NCBI RefSeq assembly: GCF_022788715.1
Contig: NZ_CP085167.1
Coordinates: forward strand, 2,245,001 to 2,309,000
Source: Sulfitobacter sp. DSM 110093
Lineage (GTDB): Bacteria; Pseudomonadota; Alphaproteobacteria; Rhodobacterales; Rhodobacteraceae
Direction: 5' to 3'
Length of the DNA stretch: 64,000 nt
Position numbers and translations under genes: made by a program. Each line of letters opens with the position of its first letter. Position 1 is the stretch's first letter. The notes beneath the pieces were generated by a model. The model saw nothing but the letters and a program-made list of their open reading frames with translations, did not search any database and had not been told where the DNA came from. Of this stretch, positions 43,742 through 51,668 are shown in pieces.

Positions 43742-43964
43742 GGCACGTCCCCCGAGAATTTGTTGATGTCTTAATCGACTATAGGAAATAACGCTTCACT
43801 CGGGAAGGTGTTCCACCCATGCCGCAGTAGATTTTTCTGGGCGAAACCTCTGTTTTTTCGGCTCTTTTCCGCCGTTCCCTAGCACGACCCGCCTAGAGAG
43901 GCGACCGCGCGGTGCCCCCTCCCCTCAAAGCAGCCCCGATTCGAGCGGCCCATTAGCAAAGCAA

Positions 43965-43994
43965 AAGGCCCCGCATGTCGCCATGCAGGGCCTT
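43965..43994 (-). terminator. Rho-independent terminator of rpsA
   Basis: On the minus strand AAGGCCCTGCATG (43994-43982) pairs with CATGCGGGGCCTT (43977-43965), with one G-U-type mismatch and a GCGA loop, followed by TT-GC-TTT. It starts 33 bases after the rpsA stop codon. Confidence 0.75.
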
Positions 43995-44026
43995 CGCTAA
44001 CTACACACATTCAACGTGGAATGTGC

Positions 44027-45703
44027 TTACTCGTCGTCGCCTTTCAGCGCCGCACCAAGGATGTCGCCCAAGCTCGCGCCGGAGTCGGAGGAACCGTACT
44101 GCTGTACCGCCTCTTTCTCTTCTGCGATCTCACGCGCCTTGATCGAAACGCCCAGACGGTGTGCCTTGGCATCGACGTTGGTGATGCGCACATCGACCTT
44201 GTCACCGACCGAGAAACGCTCAGGGCGCTGTTCGGCACGGTCACGGCTGAGGTCGGAACGACGGATGAAGCTCTTCATGCCTTCGTATTCGACTTCGATG
44301 CCACCTTCTTCGATGGAGGTCACGTTCACTGTCACGATCGAGCCGCGCTTCACGCCGCCAACGGCTTCGGCGAACTTGTCACCGCCAACGTTTTTGATCG
44401 AGAGCGAGATGCGCTCTTTCTCGACGTCCACTTCGGAGACAACGGCCTGAACCACGTCACCTTTGCGATAGTCTTGGATCGCTTCTTCGCCGCGCTGGTC
44501 CCAGCTGAGGTCGCTGAGGTGAACCATGCCGTCGATGTCGCCGGGCAGGCCAACGAACAGACCGAATTCGGTGATGTTCTTGACTTCGCCTTCGACTTCG
44601 GTGCCCTCGGGGTGTGTTTCAGCGAACACTTCCCATGGGTTGCGCATGGTCTGCTTGAGACCAAGGGAAACACGACGCTTGGCGCTGTCGATTTCCAGAA
44701 CCATGACTTCGACTTCTTGCGAAGTGGACACGATCTTGCCGGGGTGCACGTTCTTCTTGGTCCAAGACATTTCGGACACGTGAACCAGACCTTCAACGCC
44801 CGGCTCCAGCTCAACAAATGCGCCGTAATCGGTGATGTTGGTCACACGACCGCTGTGCACGGAGGACAGCGGGTATTTCGCGCCAACCAGATCCCACGGA
44901 TCTTCTTGCAGCTGCTTCATGCCGAGGCTGATGCGGTGCGTCTCTTTGTTAATCTTGATGACCTGGACCTTGATGGTCTCGCCGATCGACAGGATCTCAG
45001 AGGGGTGGTTCACGCGGCGCCATGCCATGTCGGTGACGTGCAGCAGGCCGTCAACGCCGCCAAGGTCAACAAACGCACCGTATTCGGTGATGTTCTTGAC
45101 CACACCATCGACGGTCTGACCTTCGGTCAGGTTGCCAATGACTTCGGCACGCTGTTCGGCGCGGGACTCTTCGAGGATCGCACGGCGCGATACAACGATG
45201 TTGCCACGACGGCGGTCCATCTTGAGGATTTGGAACGGCTGCTTGAGACCCATGAGCGGGCCCGCGTCGCGCACGGGGCGGACATCGACCTGCGAACCGG
45301 GCAGGAACGCAACTGCGCCGCCGAGGTCGACGGTGAAGCCACCTTTGACACGGCCAAAGATCGCGCCTTCGACACGTTCTTCTGCAGCATAGGCTTTTTC
45401 CAGACGATCCCAGGCTTCCTCACGGCGCGCCATTTCGCGGCTGATGACAGCTTCGCCACGCGCGTTTTCGACTTGGCGAAGGAAAACTTCGACTTCGTCG
45501 CCAACTTCGATTTTGGGGGATTCGCCGGGATCAGCAAATTCTTTGAGCTCAACGCGGCCTTCCATTTTGTAGCCGACGTCGATGATGGCTTGGCCCGCTT
45601 CGACAGCGATCACCTTGCCTTTGACGACTGTGCCCTCTTGGGGCGTGTCCATTTCGAAGCTTTCGTTCAGAAGCGCTTCGAATTCGTCCATTGCTTTAGT
45701 CAT
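44027..45703 (-). CDS. rpsA: 30S ribosomal protein S1
   Basis: A 558-residue S1 with six repeated S1 RNA-binding domains; repeats such as GLLHVTDMAWRRVNHPSEIL, GLVHVSEMSWTKKNVHPGKI and GMVHLSDLSWDQRGEEAIQ are easily seen. It binds mRNA at the 30S platform and is essential for most translation initiation. The ATG at 45703 gives MTKAMDEFEALLNES; 31 upstream codons are leader. The long leader contains a terminator-like hairpin, discussed separately. Rich in Asp/Glu, as is usual. Confidence 0.97.
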   Translation of the reverse strand: MTKAMDEFEALLNESFEMDTPQEGTVVKGKVIAVEAGQAIIDVGYKMEGRVELKEFADPGESPKIEVGDEVEVFLRQVENARGEAVISREMARREEAWDRLEKAYAAEERVEGAIFGRVKGGFTVDLGGAVAFLPGSQVDVRPVRDAGPLMGLKQPFQILKMDRRRGNIVVSRRAILEESRAEQRAEVIGNLTEGQTVDGVVKNITEYGAFVDLGGVDGLLHVTDMAWRRVNHPSEILSIGETIKVQVIKINKETHRISLGMKQLQEDPWDLVGAKYPLSSVHSGRVTNITDYGAFVELEPGVEGLVHVSEMSWTKKNVHPGKIVSTSQEVEVMVLEIDSAKRRVSLGLKQTMRNPWEVFAETHPEGTEVEGEVKNITEFGLFVGLPGDIDGMVHLSDLSWDQRGEEAIQDYRKGDVVQAVVSEVDVEKERISLSIKNVGGDKFAEAVGGVKRGSIVTVNVTSIEEGGIEVEYEGMKSFIRRSDLSRDRAEQRPERFSVGDKVDVRITNVDAKAHRLGVSIKAREIAEEKEAVQQYGSSDSGASLGDILGAALKGDDE

Positions 45704-45852
45704 GTAGCTTTTCGTATCCTTATCAAATGTTTCTGGCCGCGCGGTTGTCTCCGCCGGTCTGGAGTTGCAATTGGTCGTCGTGGTGGCACCGTGCAAATTA
45801 TGCCGGAGAAACTCCGAAGCAAAGGCACAGCGGTGAACCCGCAGCCGAACGC

Positions 45853-45882
45853 AAACAAAAGAGGGCCGGTTGGTACCGACCC
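45853..45882 (-). terminator. Terminator-like hairpin in the rpsA leader
   Basis: On the minus strand GGGTCGGT (45882-45875) pairs with ACCGGCCC (45870-45863) around ACCA, then TCTTTTGTTT follows. It is about 150 bases before the rpsA start codon and about 40 bases past the candidate promoter. Confidence 0.55.
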
Positions 45883-45930
45883 TGCCCGTTATATCGCGTC
45901 CGAAGCTGTAACCGCCCCTTAGACAGGGCG

Positions 45931-45959
45931 CGTATAGGACAAATTAGACGCTCCTGCAA
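45931..45959 (-). promoter_or_regulatory. Candidate sigma-70 promoter for rpsA
   Basis: Minus-strand TTGCAG (45959-45954) and TATACG (45936-45931) are separated by 17 bases, matching the -35/-10 layout. Transcription would start near 45924, giving a leader of about 220 bases. Confidence 0.35.
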
Positions 45960-46182
45960 GGGCCAAGCATGCTCATGGCGGGGGCATGCGGGCTTCTGCT
46001 TGAAGGTTGAAGACCTTGGGCGTTGAAGCAAGGGGGGGGCGCATGACGCTTTAAATCAGTCCCAAGGATGGACGGCGCGCGGCCGCCTGCGTCGCTGGGC
46101 CCCGTCTGCACGGCACCCGGCCCGAGCCAATGAACGGGTGACCCAAGGCTGCGCAGCGCAGCGAGCCCCTTAGAACCAGCGT

Positions 46183-46944
46183 TCATCCAACCGCTCCACC
46201 CCATCCGGCACCCAGCCCCGGCGTCGGTTTCGGAAGATCGGTGAGGTCACCCTCGGCCAGTTCGCCGCCTTGGTAGCTGGCCAAATCTTCCACAAACTCC
46301 CACAGCTGCAGGAATGTGCAGTCAACTTTAGCCAATTCTTCTTCCATCAACTCTGGGTTGGATCGATCAAGCCTGCGCAGATCGCGCATCATCTCACTGA
46401 CCATCGGCTTGATCTCTTGCGCGCATTCATCGGTAAAACGCCGCAGAACACTTTGAACCTCAGTTCTTTTTTGTTCTTGGGTGGCAATGCCAAAGCGCAG
46501 TGCCGTTTTCTGCAAAGCGTTAAAAGCAGAGCGCCGCAGGGTGTTTTGCGAAAGCTCATCCTTGGCGATATAGTCACTACAGCCGCCACGCAGCGCTTCG
46601 ATCGCCACATCAGCCTGATCCGTTCCAGTGACCATAACCGTCGCGACATCGCCGTTCTGTGCATGCGCCCTTATGATCTCTAGCCCGCGCAACCCATCCC
46701 CGTCTGGCAGGTTATAGTCGAGCACGATCAAATCAAACTCACCCTCATCCAACTGCTGTGAAAGGGCGGCAAGGCTCTCTGCCTCTGTCAGGAGGGTCGA
46801 AAAATCAAGCCCGCCGCAGAGCCGTTTGATCCGCATCCGGTCGAAACGGTCGTCATCTACGATCAGGATACGTGCGGCATCGCCCGACGCAGCCGTGCCG
46901 TCCGCTGTTCCGCCGCTACCCGCCTCACTTCTGACCACGCTCAT
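46183..46944 (-). CDS. Response regulator with a C-terminal helical domain
   Basis: A 253-residue protein. Residues 1-25 are a Gly/Ala-rich tail and residues 25-150 form a receiver domain: acidic pair in ILIVDDDRFDR, phosphoacceptor Asp in LIVLDYNLPDGDGL, MVTGTD and Lys in DYIAKDELS. The remaining 100 residues are predicted helices (QKRTEVQSVLRRFTDECAQE) with no DNA-binding HTH or known enzyme signature. It may act by protein-protein contact. GGGAGG precedes the ATG at 46944. No partner kinase is adjacent. An upstream ATG at 47016 is unlikely. Confidence 0.82.
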   Translation of the reverse strand: MSVVRSEAGSGGTADGTAASGDAARILIVDDDRFDRMRIKRLCGGLDFSTLLTEAESLAALSQQLDEGEFDLIVLDYNLPDGDGLRGLEIIRAHAQNGDVATVMVTGTDQADVAIEALRGGCSDYIAKDELSQNTLRRSAFNALQKTALRFGIATQEQKRTEVQSVLRRFTDECAQEIKPMVSEMMRDLRRLDRSNPELMEEELAKVDCTFLQLWEFVEDLASYQGGELAEGDLTDLPKPTPGLGAGWGGAVG

Positions 46945-47072
46945 TTGACGCCTCCCTGCTATGTCCCCCTGATTTATACCCACGAAGGCTAACAACTGAT
47001 TAAGCCCCATAATCATCGCCCCGATGCAGAGGATTGTTGCGAAGGGCCAGCGGGGCCGCTACATGAGCCGCC

Positions 47073-47774
47073 ATGAGTGACACAGAACGCCCCCGCCGCA
47101 ACTTCTATGGCCGCCTCAAAGGCAAATCCCTAAAGAAGTCGCAAAAGACCTATATTGACGAGGATCTCGACGCTTTGTCGCCGGGGGCCGTTGATTGGGA
47201 AACCAATCCAGACCGCACACCGCTGGACCTCGACACGCTGTTTGGCGGGCGCAAGGTCTGGCTGGAAATCGGCTTTGGCGGCGGTGAGCATCTGGTGCAT
47301 CAGGCGGGGCAAAACCCCGATGTCGGCATCATCGGCTGCGAGCCTTACATCAACGGTGTTGCCATGCTGCTGGGCAAAATCCGGCGCGCGGGCGTCGATA
47401 ACCTTGCCATCCATCCCGGTGACGTGCGCGATATGTTTGACGTGCTGCCCGAAGCCTCCATCGACCGGGCGTTTCTGCTCTACCCCGACCCTTGGCCAAA
47501 AACCCGCCACCACCGCCGCCGCTTTGTCACGCCCGAACATCTGGAACCGTTGGCCCGCGTGTTGAAACCCGGTGCGATCTTCCGCGTGGCGACGGATATC
47601 GAGGACTACGTCCGCCAGACCCTCGAACAGGTGCCGCAGCACGGGTTTGACTGGCTGGCCGAAGGGCCGGAAGACTGGCGCGCGCCGTGGGACGATTGGA
47701 TTTCGACCCGCTATGAGCAAAAAGCGCTGCGCGAGGGGCGTACCCCGCATTACCTAACCTTCCGCAAACGCTGA
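47073..47774 (+). CDS. trmB: tRNA (guanine-N7)-methyltransferase
   Basis: A 233-residue SAM-dependent methyltransferase that forms m7G46 in the tRNA variable loop. It has the SAM-binding motif WLEIGFGGGEHLVHQA (about residues 66-81), GCEPYINGVAMLL, FLLYPDPWPKTRHHRRRFV (the TrmB signature, about 135-153) and C-terminal TRYEQKALREGR. A basic N-terminal tail is usual for alphaproteobacteria. It heads the plus-strand run trmB, aroA, membrane protein, cmk, although in most relatives trmB lies next to metK on the same strand. Confidence 0.94.
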   Translation: MSDTERPRRNFYGRLKGKSLKKSQKTYIDEDLDALSPGAVDWETNPDRTPLDLDTLFGGRKVWLEIGFGGGEHLVHQAGQNPDVGIIGCEPYINGVAMLLGKIRRAGVDNLAIHPGDVRDMFDVLPEASIDRAFLLYPDPWPKTRHHRRRFVTPEHLEPLARVLKPGAIFRVATDIEDYVRQTLEQVPQHGFDWLAEGPEDWRAPWDDWISTRYEQKALREGRTPHYLTFRKR

Positions 47775-47869
47775 ACCACGCCGCCTGATCGCCACCCATT
47801 GCACCCGCGGCGATGGACGCTGCCGTTCGCCTACGATAATAGGGGCCTCAAGCAGATTAGAGGTACCTC

Positions 47870-49222
47870 ATGTCCAGTCACGGCAGCCCCATTCCCATGT
47901 CATCGCGCGCCTGCGGGCCGCTCAGCGGCACCGCCGAGGTGCCCGGTGATAAATCCATCTCGCACCGCAGCCTGATCCTTGGGGCCATGGCCGTGGGCGA
48001 GACCACGATCACCGGGCTTCTGGAAGGCCAAGACGTGCTCGACACCGCCAAAGCCATGCGCGCTTTCGGGGCCGAGGTGGTTGATCACGGCGGCGGCTCT
48101 TACTCCGTGCACGGCGTCGGCGTCGGTGGCTTTGCCGAGCCTGACAATGTGATCGACTGTGGCAATTCCGGTACCGGCGTGCGCCTGCTGATGGGGGCGA
48201 TGGCGACCTCCCCGATCTCTGTGACCTTTACCGGTGACGCCAGCCTCAACAGCCGCCCGATGGCGCGGGTGACCGACCCGCTGGCCCTGTTTGGCGCGCA
48301 ATCCGTGGGCCGCGCCGGGGGCCGCTTGCCGATGACACTCGTGGGCGCGGCTGAGCCTGTGCCGGTGCGCTATACGGTCCCGGTCCCTTCCGCACAGGTC
48401 AAATCCGCTGTGCTGCTGGCCGGGCTGAATGCCCCCGGCAAGACCGTCGTGATCGAGGCCGAAGCCACCCGCGATCATACCGAGCGGATGCTGGCAGGTT
48501 TCGGCGCCGAGATCACGGTTGAGGACACGGGCGAGGGCCGCGTCATCACCCTGATTGGCCAGCCGGAGTTGAAGCCGCAACATATTGACGTGCCGCGTGA
48601 CCCCTCCTCCGCCGCCTTCCCCGTTTGCGCCGCGCTGATCGTGCCCGGCTCTGACGTGCTGGTGCCGGGCATAGGGCTGAACCCCACGCGAGCGGGCCTG
48701 TTCACCACTCTGCGCGAGATGGGCGCGGACCTGACCTATGAAAACGAACGCACCGAGGGCGGCGAGCCTGTGGCCGACCTGCGCGCGAAATTCTCTCCCA
48801 ATCTCCATGGCATCGAAGTCCCTCCCGCGCGGGCGGCGAGCATGATCGATGAATACCCCGTGCTCTCGGTCGTCGCGGCCTGTGCCGCGGGCGAGACCGT
48901 GATGCGCGGCGTCAAAGAACTGCGCGTCAAGGAATGCGACCGGATCGAGGCCATGGCCAGCGGGTTGCGCGCCAATGGGGTCGAAGTCGAAGACGGGCCG
49001 GATTGGTGGACCGTCAAAGGGCTGGGCCATGGCAACATCACCGGAGGGGCCACCTGCCAAAGCCACCTCGACCACCGCATCGCCATGTCGTTCCTGATCC
49101 TCGGCATGGTCGCGCAAAACCCGGTGCAGGTGGATGACGGCGGGCCGATCGCCACGTCCTTCCCGATTTTCGAGCCGCTGATGGCGTCCTTGGGGGCACA
49201 GGTCGAACGGCTGCCTGCGTGA
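47870..49222 (+). CDS. aroA: EPSP synthase (class II-like)
   Basis: A 450-residue enzyme of the shikimate pathway that joins PEP to shikimate 3-phosphate. It has [18 protein letters not shown] with Lys28, [13 protein letters not shown] (residues 97-109), [27 protein letters not shown] and [13 protein letters not shown]. It resembles the class II enzymes such as Agrobacterium CP4. The residue aligned with CP4 Ala100, which gives glyphosate tolerance, is Gly101 here, so sensitivity is predicted. It overlaps the next gene by four bases (GTGA). Confidence 0.95.
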   Translation: MSSHGSPIPMSSRACGPLSGTAEVPGDKSISHRSLILGAMAVGETTITGLLEGQDVLDTAKAMRAFGAEVVDHGGGSYSVHGVGVGGFAEPDNVIDCGNSGTGVRLLMGAMATSPISVTFTGDASLNSRPMARVTDPLALFGAQSVGRAGGRLPMTLVGAAEPVPVRYTVPVPSAQVKSAVLLAGLNAPGKTVVIEAEATRDHTERMLAGFGAEITVEDTGEGRVITLIGQPELKPQHIDVPRDPSSAAFPVCAALIVPGSDVLVPGIGLNPTRAGLFTTLREMGADLTYENERTEGGEPVADLRAKFSPNLHGIEVPPARAASMIDEYPVLSVVAACAAGETVMRGVKELRVKECDRIEAMASGLRANGVEVEDGPDWWTVKGLGHGNITGGATCQSHLDHRIAMSFLILGMVAQNPVQVDDGGPIATSFPIFEPLMASLGAQVERLPA

Positions 49223-49722
49223 TAGGCGACCGGCTCATCTGGCTCAGCCTTTGCACCGCACTGGCCTTTGCCGCCCTTGCGGGCTTCTCCGAAGTCTACC
49301 TGCGCGCGGCGGGCATGGGGGTCTTGGATGGGCGACTTTGGGGCTATGATCTGGCTGAGGCACGCGCCTATCTCGCCGCCCTCAGTCCGAGGCAGACCGC
49401 ACTTTACCTCGGACAGTTCCGGCTGGCTGACACCGCCTTCCCCGCGCTTTTGGCGCTGGCGCTGTTACTGTGGTTTCGGCGTTGGTCGGCGGGCGGGCTT
49501 CGGCTGACGCTGACGCTAGCCGTCGCGCTCTACCTCGGGGCGGATTACACCGAGAACATGCTGATCGGGCGGCTCATTGAACTGGGACCAGAACGGCTGA
49601 CGGAACAAGCGGTCGCGACCGCCAGCCTGTTTACGCAGGTAAAATGGACAATACTGGCCGCCTGTTTCGGAGCGGCCCTGCTGCTTGGCCTACGGGCGCG
49701 CAACGAAAGGAACCTGCAATGA
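49219..49722 (+). CDS. Hypothetical membrane protein between aroA and cmk
   Basis: A 167-residue protein with four hydrophobic segments (about residues 5-28, 70-88, 92-112 and 140-160). It has no recognised catalytic motif. It starts with GTG overlapping the aroA stop codon (GTGA) and ends overlapping the cmk start by four bases, so it is translated with both. Its conservation in roseobacters between these core genes is plausible but not checked. I do not assign a function. Confidence 0.7.
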   Translation: MIGDRLIWLSLCTALAFAALAGFSEVYLRAAGMGVLDGRLWGYDLAEARAYLAALSPRQTALYLGQFRLADTAFPALLALALLLWFRRWSAGGLRLTLTLAVALYLGADYTENMLIGRLIELGPERLTEQAVATASLFTQVKWTILAACFGAALLLGLRARNERNLQ

Positions 49723-50354
49723 CGAAGAACACGAGCAGCGGCATGACCGTCGCCATCGACGGCCCCGCAGCGGCGGGCAAAGGCACGGTCGCCAAGGCCG
49801 TCGCGGCGCATTTCGGCTTTGCGCATCTCGACACCGGGCTTTTGTACCGGGCGGTGGCGGCGAAAACCCTCAAGGGGATGGACGCCGAAGAGGCCGCGCA
49901 AACCCTCGCCCCTGTGGATCTCGAAGACCCCAGCCTGCGCGACCAGGACGTCGCGCAAGAGGCCAGCAAAGTGGCGGTGATCCCCGCGGTGCGGGCCGCC
50001 CTCGTGCGGTTCCAACGCAGTTTTGCCACCCGCGCGGGCGGTGCGGTGCTGGACGGGCGCGACATTGGCACGGTGATCTGCCCCGATGCGCCGGTGAAAC
50101 TCTTTATCACCGCCAGCCCCGAAGTCCGCGCACAGCGGCGTTTTGCTGAACTTTCAGGCAAAGGCGTTGAGATCAGCTATGAAACCGTTCTGGAAGACGT
50201 CAAGCAGCGCGACCAGCGCGACATGAGCCGCGACCAAGCGCCGTTAAAACCCGCTGATGATGCCAAACAGATCGACACCACCGAAATGGCGATTGAGGAT
50301 GCGGTGGCCGCTGCGGTGGCTCTGGTCGAGGCCAAGCGCGCCATGCGCGGCTGA
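49719..50354 (+). CDS. cmk: Cytidylate kinase
   Basis: A 211-residue P-loop kinase that phosphorylates CMP and dCMP. Walker A is [18 protein letters not shown] (about residues 12-29), [11 protein letters not shown] holds the nucleoside site, [20 protein letters not shown] the lid region and [14 protein letters not shown] the C-terminal arginines. The ATG at 49719 overlaps the membrane protein's stop by four bases and AAGGA precedes it. In most relatives rpsA follows cmk; here metK converges instead. Confidence 0.95.
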   Translation: MTKNTSSGMTVAIDGPAAAGKGTVAKAVAAHFGFAHLDTGLLYRAVAAKTLKGMDAEEAAQTLAPVDLEDPSLRDQDVAQEASKVAVIPAVRAALVRFQRSFATRAGGAVLDGRDIGTVICPDAPVKLFITASPEVRAQRRFAELSGKGVEISYETVLEDVKQRDQRDMSRDQAPLKPADDAKQIDTTEMAIEDAVAAAVALVEAKRAMRG

Positions 50355-50371
50355 GCACCCCATAGAACTTA

Positions 50372-50395
50372 GGGGTGGGCGCAATCGCCCACCCC
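50372..50395. terminator. Perfect 10-bp hairpin between cmk and metK
   Basis: GGGGTGGGCG (50372-50381) and CGCCCACCCC (50386-50395) pair perfectly around CAAT. It lies between the convergent cmk and metK stops. No T-run follows on either strand, so its termination efficiency is unclear. Confidence 0.5.
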
Positions 50396-50402
50396 AGAAA
50401 CT

Positions 50403-51584
50403 TTAGACAGCCGCCTTAAGCTGATCGACCAGATCGCGGCGCTCCCAGCTAAAGCCGCCATCCGCGTCTGGTGCCCGGCCAAAGTGACCATAAGCCGCCG
50501 TGCGCTGGTAGATCGGCTTGTTCAATTGCAGATGCTCGCGGATGCCGCGCGGGGTCAGGTCGATGATCTGGCGGATCGCTTTTTCAATTGCCGCGTCATG
50601 CACATCGCCGGTGCCATGGGTGTCGCAATAGATCGACAGCGGCTCGCTGACGCCAATCGCATAGCTTAGCTGGATGGTGCATTTATGCGCCATCCCCGCC
50701 GCCACGACGTTCTTTGCCAGATAGCGCGCCACATAGGCGGCTGAGCGGTCGACTTTGGTCGGGTCTTTGCCCGAGAACGCACCGCCGCCATGAGGAGCCG
50801 CGCCGCCATAGGTGTCGACGATGATTTTTCGGCCCGTAAGGCCCGCATCGCCATCCGGCCCACCGATGACGAAAACGCCGGTGGGGTTCACATGCCAGAC
50901 CGTGTCCTCATCGATCCAACCTTCGGGCAGCACCTCGCGGATATAGGGCTCGACGATATCGCGGATATCGGCGCTGGTCTGGCTTTCGCTCTCATGCTGG
51001 GTCGACAATACGATAGAGCTTACGCCAACGGGTTTCCCGTTCTCGTAACGTACCGAAAGCTGGCTTTTCGCATCTGGGCGCAGGGTGGGCTCGGTCCCGT
51101 CTTTGCGCACTTCGGCCAGACGACGCAGGATGCCATGGGCATAGTGGATCGGCGCGGGCATCAGTTCGGGCGTCTCGTCGGTGGCGAAACCGAACATGAT
51201 CCCTTGGTCGCCTGCGCCCTCTTCCTTGCCGTCCGCCGCATCGACGCCTTGGGCGATATGCGCGGACTGCGGGTGCAGCAGGTTGGTGATCTCACATGTC
51301 GCGTGGTGGAACTCGTCCTGCTCATAACCGATGTCTTTGATGCAGGCGCGGGCGATGTCTTCGACGCCAGCCAGATATTCGTCCAGCTTGGTCTTGTTGG
51401 CCAGACCGACCTCACCTCCGATTACGACACGGTTGGTGGTGGCAAAGGTCTCGGCGGCGACCCGTGCTTCGGGTTCCTCGCTTATAAAAGCATCGAGGAT
51501 GGCATCGGAAATTCGGTCGCAGACCTTATCCGGGTGCCCCTCGGAAACGGATTCCGAGGTGAAAGTGTAGTTCTGACGGGACAT
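50403..51584 (-). CDS. metK: S-adenosylmethionine synthase
   Basis: A 393-residue enzyme that makes S-adenosylmethionine from methionine and ATP. Motifs are [20 protein letters not shown] (about residues 10-29), [13 protein letters not shown] (about 117-129) and [19 protein letters not shown]. The start at 51584 (MSRQNYTF) has GGAGC seven bases upstream, inside a SAM/SAH riboswitch, so product feedback on translation is expected. It follows lnt in the usual alphaproteobacterial order. Confidence 0.97.
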   Translation of the reverse strand: MSRQNYTFTSESVSEGHPDKVCDRISDAILDAFISEEPEARVAAETFATTNRVVIGGEVGLANKTKLDEYLAGVEDIARACIKDIGYEQDEFHHATCEITNLLHPQSAHIAQGVDAADGKEEGAGDQGIMFGFATDETPELMPAPIHYAHGILRRLAEVRKDGTEPTLRPDAKSQLSVRYENGKPVGVSSIVLSTQHESESQTSADIRDIVEPYIREVLPEGWIDEDTVWHVNPTGVFVIGGPDGDAGLTGRKIIVDTYGGAAPHGGGAFSGKDPTKVDRSAAYVARYLAKNVVAAGMAHKCTIQLSYAIGVSEPLSIYCDTHGTGDVHDAAIEKAIRQIIDLTPRGIREHLQLNKPIYQRTAAYGHFGRAPDADGGFSWERRDLVDQLKAAV

Positions 51585-51588
51585 GTAG

Positions 51589-51634
51589 TGCTCCAATAAA
51601 AATTACGCACCACGTCAGGAAGCCGTTGTGATGC
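51589..51634 (-). ncRNA. SAM/SAH riboswitch upstream of metK
   Basis: On the minus strand the leader contains CACAACGGCTTCCTGACGTG, then ATTGGAGCA just before the start codon. This closely matches the conserved core of the SAM/SAH riboswitch class known from Rhodobacterales metK leaders (recalled: CACAACGGCUUCCUGGCGUG ... AUUGGAGCA). A pseudoknot would use GGAGC, which is also the Shine-Dalgarno sequence, so ligand binding should block translation of metK. Confidence 0.9.
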
Positions 51635-51668
51635 TCTGCCAATGGCTTAGACAACCGCTGGTGGATGG

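Larger units (their letters stand above)
45704..46182. other. rpsA leader and upstream intergenic region
   Basis: These 479 bases between rpsA and the response-regulator gene hold the rpsA promoter and leader (see the 45853-45882 and 45931-45959 entries). A GC-rich palindrome, CTGCGC-A-GCGCAG (46149-46161), near the regulator stop codon may help its termination. I see no credible small ORF. Confidence 0.5.

Noticed and set aside
44021..45922. A 633-codon open frame on the plus strand opposite rpsA
   Set aside because: It lies entirely antisense to rpsA and its leader, its sequence mirrors S1 repeats, and it has no ribosome-binding site. Long antisense frames are expected from the codon bias of high-GC genes.
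47900..49117. A 405-codon open frame antisense to aroA
   Set aside because: It mirrors aroA, which has all EPSP-synthase motifs, and lacks a start signal.
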